Of a DNA stretch of 64,000 nucleotides, positions 1-11,164 are shown in pieces. Position 1 is the first letter of the stretch, and each line of letters begins with the position of its first letter. The stretch covers positions 34,759,023 to 34,823,022 of the forward strand of contig CM060200.1 in assembly GCA_030562195.1 (NCBI GenBank). Reading direction: 5' to 3'. The position numbers were made by a program, and so were the translations under genes. This DNA is from Nipponacmea schrenckii (Eukaryota > Mollusca > Gastropoda > Lottiidae). The notes under the pieces are model-generated. The model saw nothing but the letters and a program-made list of their open reading frames with translations. It searched no databases and was not told where the DNA came from.

Positions 1-2249
1 GTGGACAAGGCCCTGTGAGACAAAGCAGAAGCTTTTAAACACGCACATTGAGTGGTGTGAAAAGATATTAACGGTTTTGTATCTGTCAACCAATCGTGCT
101 TTTTTTTCTATTTCTATATATATTTTGTTCTCGTTGCCTACAGTATGGATGCATTTGAACCGAAGATATTGACTAATAAGAGTATCTTACATTCCTAAAA
201 GTACCTTTACATTAAGAATTATATAGGAGATCATTTTGCTTGTATTAAACTCGATCAAATGGAAACTACGACGGTACCATCAACGTATAAGATCTACAAT
301 CCAAATTAAATATGAAGATTTAAATTTCTTCCACTCAATTCAGAAACTTGTCGAATGATTTTCACAGATGCCACCAGATGAATATATTTGTTGATCCAAC
401 TTGACCTCATCCTAAGTCCACCTCCATGAGTCCACCTCCATGAGTCAAACCCTTCTCTCTTCGTCTGATTGCATATTTTATTAACCAATGTTCAGTTATT
501 GGTAAACCACTTCTAACCAATGTTGAATGTTAATTAAGAATGTCGACTTACATAAAGTTATCCTGGTGACAAAAAGGTACATTAGGGATCAAAAGAAAAA
601 AAATACCTCTTCTGTGCTAAAAGAGTGACGTAGAATCACGTCTTTAATATTTACCGCATGTAGTTCCACGGGGTGTTTTGAGTCGATATTTTGACTGATT
701 AAGACAAAGTCACCTAGAAACCAATAGAGAGGGCAGACTAGAACTTAACGAAATACGTTTGAACGTATGGATATTTCCAAAAACGAAATTTTGGAGGTCT
801 TAGAATTAGGAAAATAATTCTGAAAGATAATCTCATCTTGAAAGAAAAAATTGTACGGCGGTTATTTCAATTTCAAGACTTACAAAGCGCTATGGATACA
901 TTTACCAAATGGTAGTTATTATAGGATTGATATATGGAATTTTACATAAATAGATCTATTAATACGGTGGAGTATTAGTTTTAACCCTTATTGAGTCAGT
1001 AAGCAGTGACCTAAAGAAAATTGACCACTGTCCAGCTATTGGCATTGTCTTCTATCTTCCCAGCTGTGTTCCATCTATTTTGGTAGAACTTAGCCTGGGG
1101 GAAAATCACCAGTAATTGAAATGATTGAGTTAAAAATACTATAATTTAGTAGATTGGGCCATGGTTATGGAAGATTCCTTTATTTTTTACTGTACATTAT
1201 TGGCTCTAGCTACGGTAGCCTATGGCAGTTTGTCTGAAAACCTATTCTCTCACAAGAGTTTGAACATATGAATAAAGTTAAATCAGAGACTAATTATATG
1301 CACAATTTCATGAGTCATATGTCAAAATTCTACAACTCATGCAACAGTTTGTAAAGCGTAACATATTGGATATATCTCCTTCCACATAAGTGGTTTTAAC
1401 AATCACAAGCAACACCTCTTAACCATATAATGCGAATCAAAAGAATACAAAATTTCAATCTTAATAACACCACAATATAATAAATCTCTTGATTGTACAT
1501 CGAAACCATTACCTATGCAAGAATAGCCGGAATGAAAAACGGTAGAAACGTGTTGATTGGGAATAATCAGGCTTTGGGAATATCGACATTATATAATATA
1601 CTGTAGCATTAATGGTAATTTACAGGGAAATTATGCTTGTTAGAGGCTGTCTAATCTTTGTTCATGTCTCGATAAGGATGTACTTAAATAGAAAGATCGT
1701 TCAAAAATTGATACTTTTGAGGATTAGTTGCTCTTGTTAATGCTATTTGTTCAGACCGTTAGCCTACATTAAAATCAAATGCAACCGAATGCTTCAGAAA
1801 AAAAGCAAATGGAAATTCTTCTTTCTTGAGTCATCTGTAATAATTTGTAGATCATTGTGACCGACTTGTCCACTAAGATCTGAGTTAACTGGATTAAATT
1901 TACATAATTTTTGTTGACTATCAACATCTTAAATTATGCACAATTTTTCCTTTACTGCGTTTCTAGTCTATTTCTATTACAATAATCACACATCCAAACT
2001 GTTTGAAAAGCACTTCATTCTTAGATGTCCATTATTCTTAAAACTTCTCAAGTCTATTCAATTGTAAATATACTCAAGGAAAATATATGTTTTTGTTAGG
2101 TCGAATAAAATCTTTACACAAAATTTATGAACGCAAAACAATACCCTGCACATAACTCTTAGACTTACTTTCCCTTTTTTCTCTCTATTGTAATTGTAAA
2201 TATTTTATATGTTACTGTCAGAGATATCTTACACTTTTTACTGCATGTA
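1..2249. other. Non-coding stretch, no gene recognised
   Basis: AT-rich sequence. The only open frames are short and lack recognisable motifs. No splice-consistent exon, RNA gene or clear repeat was seen here. The pearl-like repeat family starts at the right edge. Confidence 0.5.
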
Positions 2250-3345
2250 CAACATATATTGAAGTCGAGGGCAAAGACTCAAAAACTATTCATGGAAAAT
2301 CGTCAAATTCAAACGTGACCACCATCTTATCTTTTTCAATACTCATATCGAGTTTCATCAAATAATTTTTAAAAAGTGTAGCTTTTTCACCCACAAAAAT
2401 TTTTGACGCAATTTTACTAAGTCAAGGCAATAACTAAAAAATAATTAGTTTCATTAAAGTCCATAGAAAATTGAAGCTTCTATTGTGTCTACAACAAATG
2501 AATTTTTTACACAATTTAACTTAGTTAAGGGCGAGTACTCATAAACTATTCATCGAAAAATCGTCAAATTTGAAACCTGACCACAATTAACAATTCCAAT
2601 GCTCATACCAAGTTTAATTCAAATCCATTGAAAATTGTAGGTTCTATTGCATCAACAATAAATTTTGATGTGATGTAACTAAGTCAAGGGCAATAAGTCA
2701 AAAACCCTACATCGAAAAATCTTCAAATTCGTTCTTGACTACCGTCTTATCAATTCCAATGCTCATACAAAGTTTCATTAAAATCCATAGGAAATTGAAG
2801 CTTCTATTGTGTCTACAACAAATATAGAGGCAGGGGCAATAACTCAAAAACCGTTTATCGAAAAATCGTCCAAATCAAACTTGACTACCGTCTTATCAAT
2901 TCCAATGCTCATACAAAGTTTCATTAAAATCCATAGAAAATTGTAGATTCTATTGCATCGACAATAAAATTTTGACGTGATGTAACTAAGTCTAGGGCAA
3001 TAACTCAAAAACCGTTCATCGAAAAATCTTCAAATTCGAACTTGACCACCGTCTTATCAATTCCAATGCTCACACCAAGTTCCAATAAAATCCATTGAAA
3101 ATTGTAGCTTCTATTGTGTCTACAACAAATATTGAGGCAGGGGCAATAACCAAAAAAAAACGTCCATCGAAAAATCATCAAATTCGAACTTGATCGCCGT
3201 CTTATCATTTCTAATGCTCAAACTAAGTTTTATACAAATCAATTGAAAAGTGTAGCTTCTATTGTGTCTACAACAAATGTTGACAGACCGACGGACAGGG
3301 GTTACGACAATATACGACCACATATTCATGTGGGCGTATAAAAAT
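2250..3345 (-). repeat. Pearl-like tandem-core element, minus orientation
   Basis: Read on the minus strand, this begins near 3345 with a hairpin-forming leader (CCACAT, 4-nt loop, ATGTGG) inside 'tatacgcccac'. A short tetranucleotide-like run and then diverged tandem core units follow. The recurring plus-strand phrase 'gtcaagggcaataactca' or a variant occurs near 2268, 2422, 2522, 2683, 2826, 2990 and 3133, giving spacings mostly of 143-164 bp. Long open frames inside it (for example 3005-3374) are repeat artefacts, not genes. The structure matches elements at 50.6 and 62.8 kb in this window. The likeness to bivalve pearl or Helentron-associated elements is inference from architecture. Confidence 0.75.
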
Positions 3346-4232
3346 GTATTAAATACATTATCAATGGTAACCAATTTAAACCTATGGTTTGTTTCGGAAA
3401 CTATGCTGACCTTTTGTAAATCCCGATTTTGTTAACATATGTAATAATATATTATTTAAACCAAAGAAAACTTTTTTATTTAGAGTTAGAAAACTTCTTA
3501 ACGACTTAAGCAAAATAAATGTGTAATTGTAGAGAAATATGTCTGCTACTTATCCATATAATATATACTAAATAATATTAAGCAATTACACAGCCAAACA
3601 TCAAACGTAGGATAAATTTCTCAATTAACATGGATGTAAGTAGCATTCATTAGACATATTTTCAGGTATAATTCATGATTTTTTATGAAGAAAATAATAA
3701 AGGGAATTCCCTTCTAAGAAATATGAAAAGGGCATTATTTATTAAATAATGCCCTTTTAATAAGTCTAAGATTGAAGAAGGGAAACCCTTTATGATATCC
3801 CCTCACAAACTAAAACTCTCTTTTGTTTCAGCCCTTGTTTTTTGTCAACAGGTCAACCAAATTCGACTCATGCAAAAACTTTTATTTTGGGATAGTTGAT
3901 ATCTTGGTGAATAAAAGTTTATAAGCCAACTATCTATCTCCGTTACAGACCCATTCATTTTATTATCTAATAAAATCATAAAATTATTTGTTTATGGTAA
4001 TAATTGAAGTCTAGTCCCTCATCTCTCATCTATCATTTCCTTATGGTTCTAGACGTATTTCGTCTATGTTTGGTGATTCTCGTTATACAACTGTTAAATT
4101 ATCTTTTATATTGATGTCTATAAAAATGTAAGGGGCGTTTTGGTTTCATGCGATTAAAGAAAAAATCGCGGCCTTAGACATTTCTGTCTTTGTCTTTGTA
4201 CATCAATTTTGTAAAATTTGGTTGAGGTAACA
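3346..4232. other. Non-coding stretch with one foldback
   Basis: No gene was recognised. It contains the inverted-repeat structure described at 3697-3793. The rest is AT-rich with no clear features. Confidence 0.45.
3697..3793. repeat. Small foldback (inverted repeat)
   Basis: The centre, 3726-3758, is a near-perfect palindrome: 'aaaagggcattattta' faces its exact complement. Outer arms continue the pairing with mismatches ('ataaagggaattccc' on the left against 'gggaaaccctttat' on the right), so about 50 bp per side can pair. It could be a tiny MITE remnant or a cruciform-prone site. No target duplication was identified. Confidence 0.6.
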
Positions 4233-4490
4233 GCACAATCCATTGCTTATCCGTACACTAGTAGTCTGAACCAAAGTGAAGTGGCACTAAAACGCTATCA
4301 ACCTTTACTTGCAACCACCAATGTTTTGCTTTCTAAGTGTGTGTTACTTACCAAGAGATAAGTATATTATATTATTATCCCAATAGAGGTAATTTGTAGA
4401 AAAAGTTAACTTATGATTAATGATCTAGCCTAGAATTTCTCAACTAAAATAAGTTAATTTGATTCTTTCTTCTGCATCAATAAGGTATAC
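4233..4490. repeat. Direct repeat copy A flanking Penelope-like element
   Basis: Closely similar to 7707-8192. Shared segments include 'tttacttaccaagagataagta'-like and 'tagaggtaatttgtagaaaaa' stretches and a long tract around 'gatctagcctagaatttctc'. The other copy carries an extra segment of about 230 bp near 7837-8068. The two copies lie outside both ends of the Penelope-like coding fragments, a position expected of the pseudo-LTRs made when such elements insert in partial tandem. Confidence 0.65.
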
Positions 4491-4602
4491 ATGTACCACC
4501 TATATTATGGTGGAATAAACACTAATAAACCCCTAAATACGACAATATGTGACCCTGAACGCTGTTCATTTATGACTCTTACCAAGTAAAAAACTAACTG
4601 TA

Positions 4603-4972
4603 TTAGAGTACTTGTGACATGATTGTGACGTATAGTTTAAATACAGGTATTAATTTAAAGATATACCGAAATTCAAAAGCGATATAAGTATGGAGTTTGA
4701 TGATGAGTGTCGATTTCTTTAAATATACGTTTATATCTAGGTTATTAGTCTCTGCTATGGAATCTCCTTTAAAGACAGTGGTATCTATGCTTTTGTGTCT
4801 GACGTAGTCTGTTAGTTGGATGGACGAATTGTAGTTGTTGAGGATTGCAAAGAACTGCCAAAACTGTTCTGTAGAGTAAGTACAAACCATAAAAAATGTC
4901 ATCTAAAAAGCGTTCGTAAAAAAGTGGGTCAAATGGACATAGAGATAATACCGCACGTTGCCACTCTGCCAT
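4603..4972 (-). pseudogene. Penelope-like reverse transcriptase fragment, duplicate copy
   Basis: Two overlapping minus-strand frames together give the palm-core region of a Penelope-type reverse transcriptase. One frame has the metal-binding motif RFLDDIF after a conserved MAEW start. The other continues with 'DTTVFKG' and a following LD-x-VY-type segment. A frameshift separates them, so the copy is not functional. The region 4700-5207 is repeated, apparently without differences, at 5793-6300. At its 3' side this copy stops short of the HPKHTF-type motif seen in the other copy, so it looks like a truncated duplicate. Family assignment rests on motif recognition only. Confidence 0.65.
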
Positions 4973-5207
4973 GAAAAGGGTTCGCGTACGAAGGGGTTTA
5001 TAGTTTGCCCATGGCTGAACCTTAAGTTACCATTAAATGTGAAATAAATTTCAATACTCATACCAAGTTCAATCAAATTCAATTGAAAATTGTAGCCTCT
5101 ATTGCACCCACAATAAAATTTTGACGAAATTTTACTAAGTCAAGGGCAATAACTCACAAACCTTTCCTTAAAAATGATCGTCAAATTCGAACTTGACCGC
5201 CATCTTT
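4700..5207. repeat. 508-bp direct duplication, copy 1
   Basis: Bases 4700-5207 and 5793-6300 read the same by eye over their whole length, with an offset of 1093. The block joins part of a Penelope-like reverse transcriptase to a fragment of pearl-like core repeat, so it is a segmental duplication and not the end of a single element. Confidence 0.8.
5045..5207 (-). repeat. Pearl-like core repeat fragment
   Basis: Contains 'actaagtcaagggcaataactca' in two parts and the 'attgaaaattgtagcctctattgcacccacaa' core in minus orientation. It is one core unit without the leader. The same fragment recurs in the duplicate at 6138-6310. Confidence 0.65.
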
Positions 5208-5389
5208 ATTCCCAATTCCAATGTTCTTAAGTTTTGGAATTAGGGAAAGAAAATAATTACTCGCCCAATGAAGTATAGTACTTTTTATGTATAGACTTTT
5301 GAGGGAATTTCTCTTGAAATCTATTATAATGGGCATGACTATCTTGCTCGCTTTATTATTGGTTGTATTGAATAGACGACAAAGAGTGC

Positions 5390-5560
5390 TGTGCATTGTG
5401 GTATGCTCAATCCAATGGACTTCCCTAGATTGACGGAATTTGGTGGTTTCATCTTAGGAAAGTCGATTTCCAAGCGCACAGTTGGGGTTAGGGTCAGATG
5501 TCAAGTGAATGTCCTCAAGATTTAAATGTTTAGAAAGAGGGTTGCCTTTTTTAATTTAAT
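5390..5560 (-). pseudogene. Penelope-like GIY-YIG endonuclease C-terminus, relic
   Basis: Minus-strand reading recovers ETTKFRQ, a REVHWIE-like segment and a preceding LEDIHLT-like stretch in shifted frames. The same module occurs on the plus strand at 45690-45982. It lies downstream, in minus order, of the reverse transcriptase fragment at 5793-6065. That is the reverse transcriptase then GIY-YIG order of Penelope-like elements. The frames are broken. Confidence 0.55.
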
Positions 5561-5755
5561 ATCGGGTCTGAGCATTAAAACAGTGCGTAAATTGTTTTTT
5601 GTTTCTTCCTTTTAAGCCTGGTGCTTAAGTGGAATTTTTTTATGTTTCGTACAAATCCCGTTTAGATTTTTTACCCACGCTCTTTCAGTGTGAGAATACA
5701 ATTGGTTTAGTCGAAATTAGATCTTATGCAAATTCGACGAAATCGTTAAACTTTA

Positions 5756-6065
5756 TTATTCCAGAAAAGGTATGTTTTGGATGAAATGTAAAATGATGAG
5801 TGTCGATTTCTTTAAATATACGTTTATATCTAGGTTATTAGTCTCTGCTATGGAATCTCCTTTAAAGACAGTGGTATCTATGCTTTTGTGTCTGACGTAG
5901 TCTGTTAGTTGGATGGACGAATTGTAGTTGTTGAGGATTGCAAAGAACTGCCAAAACTGTTCTGTAGAGTAAGTACAAACCATAAAAAATGTCATCTAAA
6001 AAGCGTTCGTAAAAAAGTGGGTCAAATGGACATAGAGATAATACCGCACGTTGCCACTCTGCCAT
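5756..6065 (-). pseudogene. Penelope-like reverse transcriptase fragment, main copy
   Basis: Minus-strand frames carry RFLDDIF (the catalytic Asp pair of the reverse transcriptase palm), then in a second frame DTTVFKG, and in a third frame near 5760-5790 the family-typical HPKHTF motif. At least two frameshifts separate these. It sits between an N-terminal region at 6660-7278 and a GIY-YIG relic at 5390-5560, so 5390-7650 is read as one degraded Penelope-like element in minus orientation. Without alignment the subfamily (Neptune, Poseidon or other) cannot be given. Confidence 0.65.
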
Positions 6066-6300
6066 GAAAAGGGTTCGCGTACGAAGGGGTTTATAGTTTG
6101 CCCATGGCTGAACCTTAAGTTACCATTAAATGTGAAATAAATTTCAATACTCATACCAAGTTCAATCAAATTCAATTGAAAATTGTAGCCTCTATTGCAC
6201 CCACAATAAAATTTTGACGAAATTTTACTAAGTCAAGGGCAATAACTCACAAACCTTTCCTTAAAAATGATCGTCAAATTCGAACTTGACCGCCATCTTA
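5793..6300. repeat. 508-bp direct duplication, copy 2
   Basis: Partner of 4700-5207. This copy is continuous with Penelope-like sequence on its low-coordinate side (HPKHTF motif), which suggests it is the original. Copy 1 would then be the transposed or unequal-crossover product. Confidence 0.8.
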
Positions 6301-6310
6301 TCAATTCCAA
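6138..6310 (-). repeat. Pearl-like core repeat fragment
   Basis: Same fragment as at 5045-5207, carried by the 508-bp duplication and running a few bases further. Confidence 0.65.
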
Positions 6311-6559
6311 TTCCAAGAAGTTTGTGTTCTTAAGGTAGGCTCCATGTTGACATACTAGTGGCAATAGAAATGATCACTACTAGTCAAAGATAAACGGCAT
6401 TTTTGGGATTCTATAAACCAATCCTTGATAGGATTCTTGTGAACCTTGGCAAATTGTATAAGTGTCACTCACGGCAACCAGGTTTGGCAGACAGATAGTC
6501 ATATTGTTTCTATTTTTGGCGACTTGTTTTGACCTAATTGGCAAGAATATTGTTTATCA

Positions 6560-7278
6560 TATTAGCAGTTTCTTTAAACATTGGCTCTGGTTAAATAGCA
6601 ACATGAACATTTGTCACTCTCTTTAATTACAATGCTATTGTTTTTCTTAAGTAAATTTAACGCCAAGAGCGCGTGAGATCGGGCGTTAGTTTTAAGGATG
6701 TACTGGACGTGATGGCTTTGGGCACCAGTGTACGAAAGTATCTCGGTGTCTGAGGTTGTTTTTTTGGTGATTCGGTTGAGGTTTGAGGATCCAATAAATT
6801 ATAATTTAGGTAGATATCTGTAGAGCAGGTGGTAAAAGGGTTTGGTAGCGGATATAATGGTTGTCAACGGGGTGATTGGTACTGGTTTGGTAGTTGTTAG
6901 GAATGTAGCATTGGGTACGGACTGAGATCTGGTTCTAGGTGGAGATGGTCTGGGTACACGACTTGAATTGATTGGAGAATTTGAAGTCGCTTGTTGATTC
7001 GAAACCGAACAGAAAGAAGATTCAGATGGTATGGATGAGGAATCTGAAAGGAAAAGAGAAGAGGGTGCCGTCTCTACGAGAATGTTTACCCCCACCTGCT
7101 TGTGAACTACGGGATCGTTTTGGTGTTTGGTTCGATAAGGTGGTCTAGGTGTTTGTTGATCAATCTCCGTTTCAGTTGGTAGGGATATGGTTACTCTGCT
7201 TTCGGATTTGTTGATTGTTTGGTAAAATTTGGTAATCACAGTTTGAGTTAGACGTTTCACATAGGAGCGACGGGCCAA
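6560..7278 (-). pseudogene. Penelope-like element, N-terminal region
   Basis: An open frame of 159 codons on the minus strand (6799-7278) gives a basic, Ser/Thr/Pro-rich protein (many SPR, PPRTRSQS-type stretches) of the kind found ahead of the reverse transcriptase in such elements. Past its stop, minus-strand sequence at about 6580-6700 encodes 'NSIVIKESDK' followed by 'CSCC'. This is closely similar to the segment at 10490-10550 of the second Penelope-like relic. It then runs into the diverged start of the reverse transcriptase. In-frame stops interrupt it. The start at 7278 is TTG, and the frame is open further upstream, so the true start is unknown. Confidence 0.5.
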
Positions 7279-7706
7279 GATTGGGGATTGGAACTGATGC
7301 GGTCGATGTGATAAAGACTTAGTTCGGATGATGGTGAATTTTTCTTGAAGGATGATTTGGTAAATGATCAGTCAGAGCCTGCGTTACCTTAGAGAACCAT
7401 GTCCGATTGACGAATCTGATATTCGCGTCAAAAGGTGATTTTTTCATTGCTGGGAGGATAAAACTATCCAACTCAGAGACTTAGCGCTTGAAGGTGAACG
7501 CCAAAGGATTGCCAAATGAGTGGGACAGGGAATGTTCAAGTATATTGAAATAGGTGGAAATTTTATTATATGCTAGCGTAAACTGTAGGGATCAAGGTAT
7601 GCAAAGGAGTCGAATTTGGGTGTGGAAAATGATTTAAGATGAAAGTATGGGTGAAAAATAGCGCTAACCAAAGCAAAAAAGAAAGAAAACAAAAAAACAA
7701 AATCTT

Positions 7707-8192
7707 GCATAATCCATTGATTATCCGTACAGTCTGAATCAAAATGAGGTTGTACTAAAACGCTAGCAACCTTTACTTACAACCACGGAAATGTTTTGTT
7801 TTCAAATAGACTGTTACTTACCAAGAGATAAGTACAGTTTTCTTTATGTTTTCTTATATTGTGTCATAAAACTGGAACCCACGCACGAGATTTATTTTGG
7901 ATGTAAAAATTTAGTTGAACCTTTATTTTATTTAAAACTTAAATAATGTTTTTTAAAAAAAATATGTTAATTACAATGTTTACTCCTTATTGGAATATCA
8001 TGGGACGTAAATAAGAAATCATAAAAAACATTAATTGATGTTTAACATCAAAATTATTAAAAGAAAAACGAATATTATATTAATATCCCAATAGAGGTAA
8101 TTTGTAGAAAAAATTAACTTATGATTGATGATCTAGCCTAGAATTTCTCAACTAAAAAAAGTTAATTTGATTCTTTCTTATGTGTCAATAAG
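7707..8192. repeat. Direct repeat copy B flanking Penelope-like element
   Basis: Matches 4233-4490 in two blocks (about 7707-7836 and 8068-8192) around a private AT-rich insert of about 230 bp. It lies upstream of the element's N-terminal region in minus orientation. Confidence 0.65.
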
Positions 8193-9181
8193 GGATATTC
8201 TTATTGTTTATACAGATGTGAATTGACCCTTTGATATTTGCGGACAAATATCCAGCGATCAACGAGGATCGTTGATGAACATAATGGTCTATTTCACCTA
8301 CAAATTCTATCTACTTTATATTTTAAGGAAAGATAAATGCTCTTAAATGATTTTTAATCTAAAGTTACAGTACCCATTGAGATTTACCGAATATCGATAC
8401 TGCTGTGGAAATTGTAAATGGAGGATTTGTCACAACACAATTCATCGACCTTCGAAGCATTTTCAAGATTGGTGGCGTAGAAACAGAAAGCGAACAAAAG
8501 TAACTTTCATTTTAAATGTATAACTTTTGTATTACCCTAACATGCCGTCAAAATGATATATTATAATTACTATGTCTGTATCAAGGAAGGAGCTAATGCT
8601 TGCACAGTAATGATTTTAAATACATGAATGTGTGACACTAATGGCATAACTATTCAATCTAATTCGGATGTTCAATGTTCACTGTATTTATTCTTCTAAT
8701 TAATGTTATTTCATAAATCTGACTTAGAAGACTTCTAAAGAGAAGTATGAATAAAATATATTTTCTTATATAAACACATTTTAAAATAAATCTCGATAAT
8801 GGTATATCTCAAAAATAGTATCTAGTTGGATCTACAATTACATTGAAGTAATATGCTATTTTGGTATATGACCAACTCGTGTTTTCAATCATTCATTTAC
8901 ACCTAAAATAATTTCTCTCATTCGAATCGTAGAGATATTGAAAGGTTAATTCAGTTCACGTTGCTATTATGGCACAGTTATCAGTTGTTCGCTTTGGTTG
9001 TTTGGTTATACGAATTTTACTTAACAAAAACACCGTTGAAAAATTCGTTGAAGACTGGTGAAACTAGCGTATTCATTTAAATATCATCGTCGAGTCGAGT
9101 GCTACCTCTCATATTCATCTTTTTTCCATGATCAGCCCTCCAAGGCGGCCAGAACAAATCTCACATAAAACACATTTGAAC
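8193..9181. other. Non-coding stretch, nothing recognised
   Basis: AT-rich. No open frame worth reporting, and no repeat clearly shared with the rest of the window was noticed. Confidence 0.45.
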
Positions 9182-9392
9182 CACAGGTGCACGTGGACAG
9201 GTTAGTCTATAATAGGTATAATGAGTTACCCGAATGATTCCCGTATTGCTAAAGTACGAGGTACGCACTCTTTGACCTCAATCTCGTCAGCCACATTGTT
9301 GCATAAATTACACTCTGACACCCAGACCTCTCGACGTGTAAGTAAGGTGGTCCGGATGACGAGATTGAGACTACTGTCCACATGCACCTGTG
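9182..9392. mobile_element. Short hAT-like inverted-repeat element
   Basis: Ends are CACAGGTGCACGTGGACAG and the near-complement CTGTCCACATGCACCTGTG. The same CACAGGTGC-type termini bound the larger foldback at 19735-20066. The flanking 8 bases (atttgaac and attcgata) agree at only five positions, so any target duplication is decayed. The two overlapping open frames inside it on opposite strands have no recognised product and are not called as genes. Confidence 0.55.
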
Positions 9393-10034
9393 ATTCGATA
9401 ACTTGTATATCTCTCTATAACACAGACAGACACCATAACAATGTAGAAGGTAAATGTCAGGTGATAAATGCAAATATCAACTGGAGAATCTGCAATATTG
9501 ATATTGGGATTTATTTATAATTTATCATCCATCAAATCTAAAAGAAGAAACAACATTCTTCATGTTTTTGGCATATTTTTGTAAAATATGTCAATATCAT
9601 TTGCAAGCGTTTAATAATTTATAGGCAGCCATATACAAACATCGGATTTCTCAACCTATTAGCTAATGTTCTACCCTATATATATTTGATCTATTTATTT
9701 TGCATTCAACCTAATACCAATGAGAAGTTACCATTTCCACGATGTATGTTTATTCTTGAACTCACCTTGACTTTTTCATGTTAACATTAACTGTCCAGAC
9801 TCTGAATGTGCCTCGAAAACTTATACTTTGAAAGTTAACGCATACCCATTTATCATCAAATATAATAAAGTGTTATAAAGAAGCGATATTTACTTAGTTC
9901 ACTTTGTGAAAGTAATGTTCCTCAAGGTGGTAAAAAATTGCTAGTAAAAAAAAATGTGCCAGGCCAGGCGAGGTCATATATGCCCACTGGCAGCATTGAA
10001 TTTGATTACAAAAATTATTATTATTTACTCAACA
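9393..10034. other. Non-coding stretch, nothing recognised
   Basis: AT-rich sequence with no supported feature. Confidence 0.45.
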
Positions 10035-10400
10035 TTCATTGAAAATTGTTATCAATGCCAATGCTCATACCATGTTTCAACAAAATCCATTGAAAATTGC
10101 GGCTACTATTGCACCCAAAATACAGTTTAGACGCAATTTTACTAAGTCAAGGGCCACAACCTAAAAAAATTGTCCATGGAAAAAACGCAAAATTAAATCT
10201 TCACCGCCTTCTTATCAATTCGAGTGCTCACACCAATTGTGGCTTATATTGTGTTTACAACAAATATAGAGACAGGGGCAATAACTCCAGAACTTGACCG
10301 TCGTCCAATTAATTCCAATGTTCACAACAAATTTAATTAAATCCGTAAAACAATTGTAGTTCTAAAGGGTTTACAACAAATATTCACGGGCAGACATATT
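10035..10400 (-). repeat. Pearl-like core repeat fragment
   Basis: About two diverged core units in minus orientation, with 'tactaagtcaagggc' near 10140 and 'agacaggggcaataactcc' near 10270. The leader is not preserved. Confidence 0.6.
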
Positions 10401-10439
10401 TGCAAGTATGAAGAACCAAACATCAAATCTTTCCAAAAC

Positions 10440-11100
10440 ACACGAGGAGCCTAATCTCCCACGAGTAAAAAGCGAAGCGTTAAATTTACTTTACAAAACG
10501 ATAGTATTGTTATTAAAAAGAGTGACAAAGGTTCATGTTGCGTCATACTGAATAGGGAGGATTACATTTCAGAAGCAGAGAATCAATTAAAAAATGCTGA
10601 ACATTATGCGATTTTACAAGAGCCAATTTTTAAAGAAACTGCCAATATGAAAAACAATATTATTGCCAATTTAGTCAATACAAGTCGCCTAAAACAGAAA
10701 CAATATGGCTATTTGTCTGCCTAACCTGATTGCCGTTAGAGACACTTATACACTTTGCAAAGATCCATAAGAATCCAACCAAGGATTGGTTTATGCTTAA
10801 TACAATCCCCACAGGCCGCCTGATTATCTTTGACTGTGGTAGTGAGTTGTATAACCAGCATGTCAATATCGAGCCTACCTAAAGTACACAACTGACTTGG
10901 TCAATAAAATCAAAAATTTCAAGTTCCCTCAAATGCTATTTTAATTTCTATTGATATAACTGCTATATACACTAATATCGATAATACTAAATTAAAACAA
11001 TGATTCCAGGCTGCCATTTTGGTTTGGTCAAAATATTACTAGATCACTGATTGGATACATGCAGTAGTGACATATGGTTTTCCAAGGGAGGTAATTAGTC
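10440..11100 (+). pseudogene. Penelope-like reverse transcriptase relic, 5' half
   Basis: Plus-strand frames recover, in order, a SIVIKKSDKGSCCVILNR-type block, 'EDYISEAENQL', 'KQKQYGYL', a LYTL-x-KIHKNPT-type block with GRLIISDCGSELY in a shifted frame, and 'ISIDITAIYTNID' near 10950-10990. The last resembles motif A of Penelope reverse transcriptases. Several stops and shifts interrupt it, so this is a decayed copy. It ends tail-to-tail against the LINE that starts (3' end) at about 11165. Confidence 0.6.
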
Positions 11101-11164
11101 TCTAATGACGAGAATCTGGGATGGTAAAAGCAACTAAAGGTTCATGTATATATCCAAACGTGGC

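Noticed and set aside
3005..3374. Open frames within the 3-kb repeat array
   Set aside because: They follow the repeat periodicity and repeat the same peptide motifs, so they are artefacts of the tandem cores.
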